From Cystobacter fuscus (GTDB lineage Bacteria; Myxococcota; Myxococcia; Myxococcales; Myxococcaceae), in contig NZ_CP022098.1 in assembly GCF_002305875.1 (NCBI RefSeq), positions 3,348,001 to 3,412,000 of the forward strand: DNA of 64,000 nt, in the 5' to 3' direction. Below are positions 1-9,080 of the stretch, piece by piece. Below the pieces are notes generated by a model that worked only from the letters and a program-made list of their open reading frames with translations, was not told the DNA's origin and ran no database searches. Positions within the stretch are counted from its first letter, which is position 1. Each line of letters begins with the position of its first letter. Position numbers and translations under genes: made by a program.

Positions 1-3000
1 GAGGCCCAGCTGCTCGCGGGCCTGACCCATCCGGCCATTGTCGCCCACGTGGCGCATGGCACGCTCGCGGAAGGTCCGCCCTACCTGGCGATGGAGTGGC
101 TCGAGGGGGAGGAACTCTCGCACCGCCTGCATCGCGGGCCGTTGAGCCCCACGGAGAGTCTGGCCATGGTGCGCCGCGCCACCGAGGGCCTCGCCGTGGC
201 CCACCGCCAGGGCGTGGTCCATCGCGACATCAAGCCCTCCAACCTCTTCCTGCGCGCGGGCCGCCCCGAGGACGTGGTGCTGCTGGACTTCGGGCTGGCC
301 CGCTATGCCGCGCCCTCGCTGGATGCGGTCACCGTGGCGGGCACGGTGGTGGGCACTCCGGGCTACATGGCGCCCGAGCAGGCCTCGAGCCAGGACGAGA
401 TCCCCCCCGCGGCGGACATCTTCTCGCTGGGCTGCGTGCTCTACGAGTGCCTCACGGGCCAGCCGCCCTTCTCGGCCCCGCACTTCGCCGCCGTGCTGGC
501 GAAGATCCTCTTCGCCGACCCGGTGCCCCTGCGCAGGCTGCGTCCGGACCTGCCGCAGGGCTTGCGCGGGCTGGTGGACCGGATGCTGGCCAAGGATCTC
601 GCGCGCCGGCCGGCGGATGCCGACCAGCTCTTGCGCCTGCTGGCGGAGCTGGACACCGTGCCCCGCATGCTGTCCTCCGCGACGATCCCCGGTCCCTCCG
701 GCATGGCGGGCGCCGAGCAGAAGCTCTTCAGCGTGCTGCTCGTGTCCACCCATACGCCTGGCCCGGAGGGGGCGACCCGGGTGCTCCAGCCCGGCGCGGC
801 GCCCCGGGATGCCCTGCGCGCGGCCCTCAAGAACTCGGGGGCGCAGGTGGAGTTGCTGGCGGACGGCTCGCTGGTGGCCACGGTGATGCCCGAGCGGGGC
901 ACCGCCACGGATCAGGCGGCGGTGGCGGCCCGCTCCGCCCTGTCCTTCAAGGAGCACTGGCCCGATGCCTCGGTGGTGCTCGTCACCGGCGTGGGGCAGC
1001 TCAACGAGCGCCTCCCGGTGGGCAACGCCATGGACAAGGCCGGAGAGCTGCTGCGCCACGTGGGCAAGGAGCACGCCACCGGCCCGGTGGTGATGGACGA
1101 GGTCACCGCGGGGCTGCTGGGCCCGGGCTTCCAGTTGTCACGCGTGGAGCAGGGCATGTTCGTGCTGCGGGGCGAGCAGCTCGGCGTGGACGAGTCCCGG
1201 CTGTTGTTGGGCAAGCCCACGCCGTGCGTGGGCCGGGATCAGGAGCTGTCCCTGCTGGAGATGACCTTCCAGAACAGCGCGGAGGAGTCCACCGCGAAGG
1301 CGGTGCTGGTGACGGCGTCCGCGGGGACGGGCAAGTCCCGGTTGCGCCATGAGTTCCTCCGTCGCATGGAGCGCAACGCGCCGCGGACCCTGGTGCTCCT
1401 GGGGCGTGGGGATCCGATGAGCGCGGGCGTGGCCTCCGGCCTGCTGGGGCAGGTGTTCCGGCGGCTGTGCGGCATCGTGGAGGGCGAGCCCCTGCAGGTG
1501 CAGCGGGAGCGGTTGCGCGAGCGCATCTCGCGGCACCTGCCGGAGGAGCGGGCCGAGGGGACGGTGGAGTTCATCGGCGAGCTGTGCGCCGTGCCCATGC
1601 TCGACGAGGACGATGTGTTGATGCGCTCCGCGCGCAATGATCCCCGGCTGATGAGCACCCAGGTGGAACGGGCGCTGGTGACCTTCCTCGAGGCGGAGTG
1701 TGCCCAGCACCCGGTGTTGCTGGTGCTGGAGGATCTGCACTGGAGCGACGCGCTGACGGTGCGGCGGGTGGACGCGCTCTTGAGAGACCTGGCCGAGCAG
1801 CCCTTCGGGGTGCTGGCCCTGGCGCGGCCCGAGGTGAAGGACATGTTTCCCTTCCCCTGGACGCGGCGCTTCCAGGAGGTGCCGCTGCAGGGCCTGAGCC
1901 GCAAGGCGAGCGGGCGGCTCGTCCGGGAGGTGCTGGGGCCCCGGGTGGAAGAGAGCGTGGTGCGCTGGGCGGTGGAGATGGCCGACGGCAACGCGCTCTT
2001 CCTGGAGGAGCTCATCCGCGTGGCGTCCGAGGGGCGGGGGACGGAGGCGCCGGAGACGGTGCTGGCGGTGCTCCAGGCGCGTCTGATGCGGATGGAGTCC
2101 GGCGTGCGCCAGGTCTTGCTGGCGGCCAGCATCTTCGGCCGCGACTTCTGGTCGGGCGGCGTGGGCGAGCTGTTGGGCGATCAGTTCTCCAGGGCGATGT
2201 TGGAGGGGCACCTGCGCGCGCTCGTGGATCAGGAGGTCATCGAGCCGCGGGGCGACAGTGTCCTGCCGACCGAGACGAGCTACCGCTTCCGCCACGCGCT
2301 CCTCCAGGAAGCGGCCTATGGCCTGCTGTCCGACGTCTACCGTCCGGAAGGCCACCGGCTGGCGGCCGCCTGGCTGGAGCGGCTGGGCGGGACGGATCCG
2401 CTGGTGCTCGCCACGCACCACCAACGGGGCGGACAATCCGAGCGCGCCGTGCACTACTTCTCCCTGGCGGCCGAGCGGCTCTTCGCCCTGTACGATCTGC
2501 CGGGGACGATGCGGTGCGTGGTGGAGGCGCTGGCCTGCGGGGTGGAGGGGGACCGCTCCGTCCACCTGCGCGCGCTCCAGGCGGTGGTGGCGTTCTGGAT
2601 GGATGATCTGCAGCGCTCGCTGTCGCTCGGCGCCGTGGTGTTGGACGAGCTGGAGCCCGGCAGCCGGCTGTGGTGCTGGTTGGTGGGGGGACAGATCGTG
2701 GGGGGGGCCTACCTGGGAATGGACGCCGAGAAGGCGGCCCGGTTGAACGCCCGCCTGTGGAACACCGCGCCCCTGCCCGATGCCGTGGACGCCCACCACT
2801 GGGCCCTGGCGTGTCTGGGCCTGTCGCTCGTCTACTCGGGAGCGCGGTGGGATCTGGAAGGGTGGCTCGAGCGGATGCGGGGCATGGCCACCGAGGGGGT
2901 GGCGCGCGCCTGGACGCGCTACCTGGATGGCTTCTTCCACTACCTCTTCGAGCCGCGGCCCTGGACGGCCTTCGTGCTGGCCGAGGAAGGCACGCGCTTG

Positions 3001-3732
3001 TTCCGCAAGCTCGGCATGGAGCGCGACGCGCTCATCGTGCAGACCTGCGTGTCCCTGGCGCTGGGGGCCGCGGGCGACATGCCTGGCGCCCTGGAGCGCA
3101 TGCGCGAGGTGCTGGCCACGGGACGGCGGTTGGAGGAGCACCTCGTGGTGGGCTCGGCCCTGGCGTATCGCAGCGTGCTGCTGGCCGGCAGCGCGGATCC
3201 GGAGCTGCGCCGGGAAGCCCATGTGCTGGCGCGAGAGGGAGTGGACGACGGCCTGGCCACGTTCCGTCAGGGCGTGTCGCACGCCGTGCTGGCGAAGACC
3301 TGGAGCGAGCCGGAGACGCTGGCGGAGGCCGAGGCGCACGCGCGCAAGGCGTGCTCCCTGCTGACGCCCTTCCAGGCCGACGTGGTCTTCGCGCGGAGCG
3401 TGCTCAGCACCGTGCTGCTCGCTCGGGGCAACGTGGCGCAGGCGCGGGAAGAGGCGGTGCTCGGGGTGCGCGAGCTGGAGCGCAACCACGGCCAGGGCGT
3501 CTACGCGGTCGCCATGTACCTGGCGCTGGCGGAGGCGTGCCTGCGCGAGGGAGACCGGGCGTTGGCGGAGTCCTCGCTGCGCCAGGCCCTGGAGTGCGTG
3601 CGGGCCCGGGCCGCGGACATCCCCGAGCCCGCCCACCGCGCGCGCTTCCTGCGCGAGATTCCCGAGAATGTCCGGGTGGTGGCGCTGGCCCGGGAGTGCT
3701 GGGGAGACGCCAGCGTGGACGGGCTCTCGTGA
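1..3732 (+). CDS. Ser/Thr kinase - cyclase-like - AAA ATPase fusion (5' truncated by window)
   Basis: The frame is already open at base 1 and its first codons (EAQLLAGLTHPAIV) look like the alpha-C region of a protein kinase, so the true start is upstream and the ATG at 49 is internal. Numbering from base 1: kinase catalytic loop HRDIKPSN with D76, DFG at 96-98, GTPGYMAPE at 118-126. A degenerate class III nucleotide-cyclase-like segment (about 240-400) lacks an obvious metal-binding pair. An AAA module follows (Walker A SAGTGKSR, K445; Walker B LVLEDLHW, E577-D578), then about 650 helical, TPR-like residues. The order kinase/cyclase-like/AAA resembles the 'TOMM system kinase/cyclase fusion' family, but no TOMM biosynthesis genes are visible here. 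Probable role: cytoplasmic phosphorylation-dependent signalling scaffold. It converges on the PstS-like gene with only 3 bases between them. Confidence 0.9.
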   Translation, partial: EAQLLAGLTHPAIVAHVAHGTLAEGPPYLAMEWLEGEELSHRLHRGPLSPTESLAMVRRATEGLAVAHRQGVVHRDIKPSNLFLRAGRPEDVVLLDFGLARYAAPSLDAVTVAGTVVGTPGYMAPEQASSQDEIPPAADIFSLGCVLYECLTGQPPFSAPHFAAVLAKILFADPVPLRRLRPDLPQGLRGLVDRMLAKDLARRPADADQLLRLLAELDTVPRMLSSATIPGPSGMAGAEQKLFSVLLVSTHTPGPEGATRVLQPGAAPRDALRAALKNSGAQVELLADGSLVATVMPERGTATDQAAVAARSALSFKEHWPDASVVLVTGVGQLNERLPVGNAMDKAGELLRHVGKEHATGPVVMDEVTAGLLGPGFQLSRVEQGMFVLRGEQLGVDESRLLLGKPTPCVGRDQELSLLEMTFQNSAEESTAKAVLVTASAGTGKSRLRHEFLRRMERNAPRTLVLLGRGDPMSAGVASGLLGQVFRRLCGIVEGEPLQVQRERLRERISRHLPEERAEGTVEFIGELCAVPMLDEDDVLMRSARNDPRLMSTQVERALVTFLEAECAQHPVLLVLEDLHWSDALTVRRVDALLRDLAEQPFGVLALARPEVKDMFPFPWTRRFQEVPLQGLSRKASGRLVREVLGPRVEESVVRWAVEMADGNALFLEELIRVASEGRGTEAPETVLAVLQARLMRMESGVRQVLLAASIFGRDFWSGGVGELLGDQFSRAMLEGHLRALVDQEVIEPRGDSVLPTETSYRFRHALLQEAAYGLLSDVYRPEGHRLAAAWLERLGGTDPLVLATHHQRGGQSERAVHYFSLAAERLFALYDLPGTMRCVVEALACGVEGDRSVHLRALQAVVAFWMDDLQRSLSLGAVVLDELEPGSRLWCWLVGGQIVGGAYLGMDAEKAARLNARLWNTAPLPDAVDAHHWALACLGLSLVYSGARWDLEGWLERMRGMATEGVARAWTRYLDGFFHYLFEPRPWTAFVLAEEGTRLFRKLGMERDALIVQTCVSLALGAAGDMPGALERMREVLATGRRLEEHLVVGSALAYRSVLLAGSADPELRREAHVLAREGVDDGLATFRQGVSHAVLAKTWSEPETLAEAEAHARKACSLLTPFQADVVFARSVLSTVLLARGNVAQAREEAVLGVRELERNHGQGVYAVAMYLALAEACLREGDRALAESSLRQALECVRARAADIPEPAHRARFLREIPENVRVVALARECWGDASVDGLS

Positions 3733-3735
3733 GCG

Positions 3736-4620
3736 CTACTTCACCGGGAAGAAGCCCGCGTCGGTGACGAGTCGCTGCCCCTCGGGGGACAGGACGTAGT
3801 CGATGAAGGAGCGCGTGAGCCCGGTGGGCTCCCGGGGCAGCTCGAAGTAGAGCTCCCTCGACAGGGGATAGGCGCCGGACTGGAGGGTGGCGGGGGTGGG
3901 GGGCACCGCCTCGCCCTGCTCGCTCACGCGCACCTTCAATTCCTTGACGCCCCGGGCGTAGGCGACGCCGCCATAGCCAATGCCATTCGGCTCGAGGGAG
4001 ACGGCGTTCACCACGGCCGCGGTGCCTGGCAGCGTCTGGGCGCGCTCGGTGAAGTCCTGGCCCTTGAGCACCGCGTCCTTGACGAAGACATAGGTGCCCG
4101 AGGAGCTCTCGCGCGAGTAGACGATGATGGGGGCGTCCGCGCCGCCCACGTCCTTCCAGTTGCGCGTGTCCCCCAGGTAGATGGACTGGAGCTGGGCGAG
4201 CGAGAGGCTGTCCACGGAATTGCCCTCATGGACATAGAAGGTGATGCCATCGCGGGCCACGGCCAGCTCCACGGGGCCGCGGGGCCAGCGCCGGCGCGCC
4301 TGTTGTTTCTCGGCGTCCTGCAGGGGCCGGCTGGACATGGCGATGTCGGTGGTGCCGTTGATGAGCGCGGCGATGCCCGTGCCCGAGCCTCCCCCCGTCA
4401 CCTGGATGCGAGCGCCGGGATTCTCCTTCATGAACTGCTCGGCCCAGCGCTGTCCGAGGACGACGAGGGTATCCGAGCCCTTCACGGTGACGGTGCCCAG
4501 GGAGCCGGGCGCCACGGTGCCGGCCTCCTCGCCGGAGTGGCTCGGGGAGCGCCTGCATCCGCCGAGCAGGGCGAGCAGCACGAGCGGGAGGAGCAGCGGG
4601 CAGCGGCGTGGCCATCTCAT
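3736..4620 (-). CDS. PstS-family phosphate-binding lipoprotein
   Basis: 294 residues. The N-terminus is a type II signal peptide with lipobox LLGGC, so the protein should be a periplasm-facing lipoprotein. The mature part carries hallmarks of short PstS-like proteins: GSDTLVVLGQRW, the ligand-loop glycine stretch VTGGGSGTGIAAL, NGTTDIAMSSR, and a mid-domain SIYLGDTRNWKDVGG. The family binds inorganic phosphate for the PstSCAB transporter. No pstC, pstA, pstB or phoU is adjacent, so this may be an orphan or accessory binding protein. The start ATG leads directly into the signal peptide. It is divergent from the gene at 4765 across 144 bases. Family call is firm; phosphate specificity is inferred. 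Confidence 0.85.
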   Translation of the reverse strand: MRWPRRCPLLLPLVLLALLGGCRRSPSHSGEEAGTVAPGSLGTVTVKGSDTLVVLGQRWAEQFMKENPGARIQVTGGGSGTGIAALINGTTDIAMSSRPLQDAEKQQARRRWPRGPVELAVARDGITFYVHEGNSVDSLSLAQLQSIYLGDTRNWKDVGGADAPIIVYSRESSSGTYVFVKDAVLKGQDFTERAQTLPGTAAVVNAVSLEPNGIGYGGVAYARGVKELKVRVSEQGEAVPPTPATLQSGAYPLSRELYFELPREPTGLTRSFIDYVLSPEGQRLVTDAGFFPVK

Positions 4621-4764
4621 GGCCCCGAGGATACACGCGAGTCCGCTCCCGCCATCCGTCGGGCAAAGGACGTCACGTTCGTGACGCGGATGTCACCGGG
4701 GTTGGGGGAAGCGCGGCGGGTCCGCTACAACCGCGGCATTCGAGGACGGCAAGGAGCGGACACC

Positions 4765-5316
4765 ATGGACTTCATTGGACAACTTTCTCGGCAATTGGGT
4801 GTGGATTCGAATCAGGCGCAGGGGCTCGCGGGCTCGCTGCTCAAGCTGGTGCAGGGCACGGTGAAGGAGAAGATCAGCCCCGAGGCGGCGGACCAGATGG
4901 GCCAGTCGATTCCCGAGATGCAGACGTGGCAGCAGCAGGCGCAGCCCCAGCCCGAGGCGGGTGGGGGGCTGATGGGGGCGCTGGGTGGACTGGGAGGGTT
5001 GCTCGGAGGCCAGGCCCAGGGCGCCTCTGGCGGAGGCCTGATGGGGGCGCTGGGTGGTGCGGTGGGACATGCGGGCGAGATCGCGGGCATCGTGGCCTTG
5101 CTCCAGCGCTTCAACCTCGACGCGGGCAAGGCGGCGCTGGTGGCGCCCCTGCTGCTCGACTTCCTCAAGTCCCGGCTGGACCCCAAGCTCGTGAGCGGCA
5201 TCCTCACGGTGATGCCCGTGCTGACCCAGCTCACGGGGGGCAACAAGCCTCCGGAGGGTGGGGGGACGCCGGGGAGCGGAGGTCTGGGGGGCCTGTTGGG
5301 CGGCCTGCTGCGCTGA
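4765..5316 (+). CDS. DUF2780/DUF937-like glycine-rich protein
   Basis: 183 residues from ATG 4765 (MDFIGQLSRQLG), preceded by AAGGAG at 4751-4756 with about eight bases of spacing. The N-terminus (QLGVDSNQAQGLAGSLLKLVQ, then a proline/glutamine linker) resembles the DUF2780 (VcgC/VcgE-like) pattern. Two glycine blocks LMGALGG.GG surround residues 70-100, a helical stretch follows (ALLQRFNLDAGKAALVAPLL) and the C-terminus ends in another Gly-Leu-rich run. No enzyme motif, signal peptide or membrane segment is seen. Members of these families are small, usually cytoplasmic or surface-associated proteins of unknown function. The longer upstream frame would overlap the PstS gene antisense and is rejected. 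Confidence 0.75.
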   Translation: MDFIGQLSRQLGVDSNQAQGLAGSLLKLVQGTVKEKISPEAADQMGQSIPEMQTWQQQAQPQPEAGGGLMGALGGLGGLLGGQAQGASGGGLMGALGGAVGHAGEIAGIVALLQRFNLDAGKAALVAPLLLDFLKSRLDPKLVSGILTVMPVLTQLTGGNKPPEGGGTPGSGGLGGLLGGLLR

Positions 5317-5379
5317 GCCCTGGGGGCGCGCTCGCGAGGGTTGACCCCATGACCTCCCCGCGCCACCTTTCCCTCCCAC

Positions 5380-7518
5380 ATGAGCACGTCTGACGGAGAG
5401 CTGTCCCCCGAGGAGCAGGCCATCATCGCGGAGGAGGAGGCGGTCCTGCGCCGCGTCCTCGCCGCGGTGGAGGGCGCGAGGCTGCGCAGTGGCCATCGCA
5501 AGCAGGAGACGGAGGATCTCATCACCCGGCTCCAGGAGCTGCGCGACGACGCGGCCACGGCGGCCGTGGCGGACCTGCCGCACCTGTTCTTCCAGATGGA
5601 TCAGACGCGGGCCCTGCTCGAGCGTCAGGAGACGGCGCGGCTGCCGGAGCTCGGCGCCCCGTACTTCGCCCACCTGCGGGTGGCTGGGACGACGGGGGAC
5701 CGGGACTACCTGCTGGGTCGTACGAGCTTCGCGGACGTGTCCGCGGACGTGCGCATCATCGACTGGCGCTTCGCTCCGGTGGCGCGCGTCTTCTACCTGT
5801 ACGGGGAAGGTGACTCGTACGAGGAGTGGTTCGGCGAGCGGCTGTCCGAGGGGACGGTGAAGGTGCGCCGCCTGGTGGTCATCGAGCGGGGAATTCTCAG
5901 CCGCGTGCAGATTGGCACGCGCGTGCTGGTGAGGGGCCCCGGGGGCGTGTGGCGACGGTTGGGGGCGGGGCGGGGCTCGCAGCTCGAGGGGGGCACGGGG
6001 ACGGCGGTGCGGCCGGGCCAGCTCGGGGTGGGGCGGGGGACGCAGCAGCGCGAGGGGGCCCTGGACGTGACGGCCCTGTTGGACGCCGAGCAGTTCGAGG
6101 CGGTGAACGTGGCGGCGGACCAGCCCCTGCTGGTGCTGGGCAGCGCGGGCAGTGGAAAGACGACGGTGGCGCTGCACCGGCTGGCGAAGATCGCCTTCGA
6201 CGAGGCGGAGCGCTACCCCGAGTCGCGCATGAAGGTCATCGTCCCCGAGGAGGGACTCGCCCGGCTTTCCCGGCGACTGCTCGCGCCGCTGGGCCTGGGC
6301 AAGGTGTCCGTCGAGACGCTGGACTCGTGGGCCGCGCTGGCCGCGCGCGTCGCGTTTGGCGCCAAGGCCCTCAAGCCCTGGGAGGACACCCCTCCGCTCG
6401 TCGCGAAGCTCAAGCGCCACCCGGCCCTGCGCCGCGCGCTCGCGGCCCGGCTGGGCGTGCTGTCCTCGTCCGCCACGGCCCTGCCGCGCCTGCGCAAGCG
6501 GCTCGCGGAGCTCTTCACGGACCGGCGCTTCCTGGAGAATGTCGTCGCCCATTCCGGGGGAGATCTGCCGAGCACCGCCGTGGACGAGACGGTGCGGCAC
6601 ACGATGCTGCAGATCGCCACGCCCCTCGCCCACGAGCTGGAGGGCGTGGATCCCGACCGGCTCCAGACGTTGGACGGCAAGTCCCTGGAGAGTGACACGC
6701 CGGACGAGCTGGCGGGCACGGTGGACGTGGAGGATCTGCCGCTATTGCTGTTCCTCCGGGCGCAGGCGGGCAGTCTGGGCGCGGTGGGGCGGCTGGTGCA
6801 CGTCGTGCTGGATGAGACCGAGGACTTCTCGCTCGTGGAGCTGTTCGTGGTGGGACGGCTGCTGGGGGAGGCCCGGAGCTGCACGCTGGCGGGCGACGAG
6901 ATGCAGCAGACCTCGACGAGCTTCGCGGGGTGGCCGGCGGTGCTCGCGGAGCTGGGCATCCAGGACGCGGCCACCTGCCGGTTGCAGGTGTCCTACCGGT
7001 GCCCGGCGCCCATCACCGCGCTGGCGCGTCAGGTATTGGGCGCGCAGGCCCCGGGGGAGCCGCCCACGGCGGGCCGGGAGGGAGCGCCCGTGGGGCTGCA
7101 CCACTTCCCGGACGAGGCCCAGGCCTGGCTGTTCATCGGCGAGGCGCTGCGGGACTTGCTGGAGCGCGAGCCCCAGGCCTCCGTCGCCGTCATCGCCAGT
7201 GGCCGCGAGCAGGCCCGGGCCTTCCATCGCGTCATCTCGGACATGTCCTGGGCGCGCCTCGTGCTGGAGGGAGACTTCTCCTTCGAGCCGGGGGTGGACG
7301 TGACGGACGTGGACAACGTGAAGGGCCTCGAGTTCGACTATGTCGTCATTCCAGACGCCACGGCCCAGGCCTATCCGGCCCATGACGAGGCACGCCGCCG
7401 TCTGCACATCGCGATTACCCGGGCCTCCCACCAGCTCTGGTTGGTTTCGGCGGGCGTGCGCTCCCCGCTGCTCGCTGGCGTCTGGCGGGATGGGGGGAGT
7501 CCGTCGGAATCGATCTGA
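5380..7518 (+). CDS. HelD-type superfamily 1 DNA/RNA helicase
   Basis: 712 residues. Helicase motif I is GSAGSGKTTVALHR with K260; motif II is the variant VVLDETEDFS (D478-E479); motifs V and VI are VKGLEFDYVVIPD and RLHIAITRASHQLW near the C-terminus. The charged N-terminal 120 residues (LSPEEQAIIAEEEAVLRRVL) and the long gap between motifs I and II fit HelD/UvrD-like proteins rather than Rep/PcrA. HelD proteins bind RNA polymerase and help recycle it from stalled complexes; other relatives act in repair. Start ATG 5380 is the only good one after the upstream stop. Motif II is DETED rather than DEQD, which deserves alignment. It appears to be a single-gene unit. Confidence 0.85.
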   Translation: MSTSDGELSPEEQAIIAEEEAVLRRVLAAVEGARLRSGHRKQETEDLITRLQELRDDAATAAVADLPHLFFQMDQTRALLERQETARLPELGAPYFAHLRVAGTTGDRDYLLGRTSFADVSADVRIIDWRFAPVARVFYLYGEGDSYEEWFGERLSEGTVKVRRLVVIERGILSRVQIGTRVLVRGPGGVWRRLGAGRGSQLEGGTGTAVRPGQLGVGRGTQQREGALDVTALLDAEQFEAVNVAADQPLLVLGSAGSGKTTVALHRLAKIAFDEAERYPESRMKVIVPEEGLARLSRRLLAPLGLGKVSVETLDSWAALAARVAFGAKALKPWEDTPPLVAKLKRHPALRRALAARLGVLSSSATALPRLRKRLAELFTDRRFLENVVAHSGGDLPSTAVDETVRHTMLQIATPLAHELEGVDPDRLQTLDGKSLESDTPDELAGTVDVEDLPLLLFLRAQAGSLGAVGRLVHVVLDETEDFSLVELFVVGRLLGEARSCTLAGDEMQQTSTSFAGWPAVLAELGIQDAATCRLQVSYRCPAPITALARQVLGAQAPGEPPTAGREGAPVGLHHFPDEAQAWLFIGEALRDLLEREPQASVAVIASGREQARAFHRVISDMSWARLVLEGDFSFEPGVDVTDVDNVKGLEFDYVVIPDATAQAYPAHDEARRRLHIAITRASHQLWLVSAGVRSPLLAGVWRDGGSPSESI

Positions 7519-7558
7519 CGAGACGAGATGTATCGATTTGTGACAAAATACCGCCGCC

Positions 7559-8158
7559 ATGATGGAGACCCGCCCACAGCTGTTGTCTCGGCTGGCCAGA
7601 TGTCGGCGGGAGCAGGTGGTTCCGGGGATGTTCTTGGAGTCGGTGCTCGCCTCGGCCGGGGAGTATGGGCCGGAGGTGGTCGAGCAGGCTCGTCGGCACA
7701 TCGCCGAGGATGGGCAGTTGCTGGAGAACTACCGCTACCCGGTGAAGGCCATGCTGGAGATGCTCGATGTCGTCGGACAGGCGGCGCAGGAGCGGGGAAT
7801 CCCCTATGGCGAGGCCCTCTTCCAGAGTGGGTGGACCGCGGGGATCTCGTATGTGCGCAGCTCGGTGGGCCGGGTGCGCGCCATGGTGTCCACGGTGTCG
7901 GGCGTGCATCGGGCCCTGGAAGGCATTCCCAACGCGGCCGCGCAGGCGGTCAACTTCGGCCAGCACTCCTACCGCCGGGTCACCCCTGGCTCCGGGGAAC
8001 TGCGCTTCATCGAGGATTTGATTGGCCCGGCCTGGAACACGGGGATGGTGATGGGCAGCGTGAAGGCCGCCTTCGCGCTGGAGCAGGGCCAGTTGAGGTA
8101 CGAAATCAGCGTGACGGATGAGGACGCCAGCAGCTTTTTCGTGCGTCTGGACTGGTAG
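7559..8158 (+). CDS. TIGR02265/DUF2378-like myxobacterial protein
   Basis: 199 residues beginning MMETRPQLL; two consecutive ATGs (7559, 7562) make the exact start uncertain. The size, the N-terminal GMFLESVLAS and central RRHIAEDGQLLENYRYPVKAML, the block RRVTPGSGELRFIEDLIG and the C-terminal TDEDASSFFVRLDW fit my recollection of the family described from Myxococcus paralogs (TIGR02265, DUF2378), whose function is unknown. No signal peptide or transmembrane segment. It is alone on the plus strand and converges with the gene at 8221 over two GC-rich hairpins. The family assignment is from memory of the pattern and would need an HMM search. Confidence 0.7.
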   Translation: MMETRPQLLSRLARCRREQVVPGMFLESVLASAGEYGPEVVEQARRHIAEDGQLLENYRYPVKAMLEMLDVVGQAAQERGIPYGEALFQSGWTAGISYVRSSVGRVRAMVSTVSGVHRALEGIPNAAAQAVNFGQHSYRRVTPGSGELRFIEDLIGPAWNTGMVMGSVKAAFALEQGQLRYEISVTDEDASSFFVRLDW

Positions 8159-8164
8159 GCGCGG

Positions 8165-8205
8165 GGCGCGCCTGGCGGCGCGCCGGAGTCACCCGAGGGG
8201 ACTCC
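8165..8205. terminator. paired GC hairpins between convergent genes
   Basis: Two adjacent dyads: GGCGCGCC (8165-8172) with GGCGCGCC (8177-8184), loop 4; and GGAGTC (8185-8190) with GACTCC (8200-8205). They fill the 62-base gap between two convergent genes. There is no T-tract on either strand, so they may be Rho-assisted or bidirectional transcript ends. Confidence 0.4.
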
Positions 8206-8220
8206 GGGCGCCACGCACAC

Positions 8221-8619
8221 TCACTTGTTTTCCGAGAACGTGTCGCGGATGCGCTCGATGGACTTCTGCGCCATGTCCATGATGCTCTTCTCCACGTGCT
8301 TGTACATGAGCGTCTGGGCCATCAGGTGCTTCTTGGCCTCGGTCGCGATTTCCTCCTTGGTCGCGCCCGGATTGTCCTTCAGGAACTTGTTCATGTTCTG
8401 CTCGACCTTCCGGTAGACCGCGCTCTGGCTCTCCTTGCTCTGGATGGAGCCGACCTGGAGCGCGTACGCCTTGGCGCTGGCCTCATCCAGGCCGTACTTC
8501 TGCAGGCCCTTGGTCACTTCCTCCGGGGTGGACTGCCCGGTGAGGTTCAAGCGCACCTCGCCCGTCGTGGCGGGGGCGACGCTGGGGAGGCGAGAGTTGG
8601 TGTTGATCGGAGCGGTCAT
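8221..8619 (-). CDS. small helical protein of unknown function
   Basis: 132 residues, ATG at 8619. The N-terminal 25 residues are Thr/Pro/Ala-rich; the rest is predicted helical and charged (TPEEVTKGLQKYGLDEASAKAYAL; KDNPGATKEEIATEAKKHLM; SIERIRDTFSENK). No signal peptide, cysteine or membrane segment. I do not recognise the family. Codon use matches the neighbours and it has its own candidate promoter with an overlapping palindrome (8660-8680), suggesting a separately regulated single gene. A cytoplasmic regulatory or stress protein is possible but only a guess. Confidence 0.65.
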   Translation of the reverse strand: MTAPINTNSRLPSVAPATTGEVRLNLTGQSTPEEVTKGLQKYGLDEASAKAYALQVGSIQSKESQSAVYRKVEQNMNKFLKDNPGATKEEIATEAKKHLMAQTLMYKHVEKSIMDMAQKSIERIRDTFSENK

Positions 8620-8659
8620 GACGCACCTGGCGGAATAGGTTGGGTACAGCGTTGAGGGG

Positions 8660-8680
8660 ATTATCTCCCAAGCCTTGGGA
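8660..8680 (-). promoter_or_regulatory. -10-like element with adjacent 15-nt palindrome
   Basis: On the minus strand the hexamer GATAAT (8665 to 8660) lies about 41 bases upstream of the ATG at 8619. Immediately upstream of it is TCCCAAGCCTTGGGA (8666-8680), a perfect palindrome around one central base, placed where the spacer or -35 would be. The layout is typical of a repressor operator overlapping a promoter. No convincing -35 hexamer is seen. Confidence 0.4.
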
Positions 8681-9012
8681 AAAGTTGCGCGGGGGGTGCT
8701 GGTTCACCCCATTTTCCCACATCCTGAGATGACGCGGGGCCCCCGAAGGGGGTCCGGGAGCGGGTAATCCTCTGTGGTTCCAGGGGGTTGAGTCCACTCC
8801 ACCGGTCGCCTGCCTGGTGAACGGGCACGCGTGGAGCTCCCTGCCGGCGTGGGGCCGGGATCGCGGGTGCGTGGGCCCCTCGGGAGGAGGTCGTCGGGCC
8901 CCCCCGGGCCTCCCTGGCTCCCCGCCTTCGTCCGCGCGGTCCCGCGTTCCCCGAACTCTTCGCCCACCCGTCCCTGATGGCCTTCATGGCCTTCCGCCGG
9001 AGTCTGGGAGTT

Positions 9013-9080
9013 CCTCGCCAATCCCTGTCAGTGTGGCGGGCCCGGTGAGAGCTTGATTCCCTTGTATGGGATTGGCGAGG
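9013..9080. repeat. 13-bp perfect inverted repeat in a 670-base non-coding gap
   Basis: CCTCGCCAATCCC (9013-9025) and GGGATTGGCGAGG (9068-9080) are exact reverse complements with 42 bases between them. The palindrome GGGAATTCCC follows at 9086-9095. The surrounding stretch 8620-9291 has no credible gene: its open frames are low-complexity Arg/Gly/Pro shadows. The repeat could form a structured leader for the PilZ gene, be the scar of a small element, or bind a protein. Confidence 0.5.

Noticed and set aside
1138-3636. 832-codon antisense open frame under the kinase gene
   Set aside because: Pro/Arg/His-rich translation with no motif; expected shadow of a GC-rich gene with G/C third positions.
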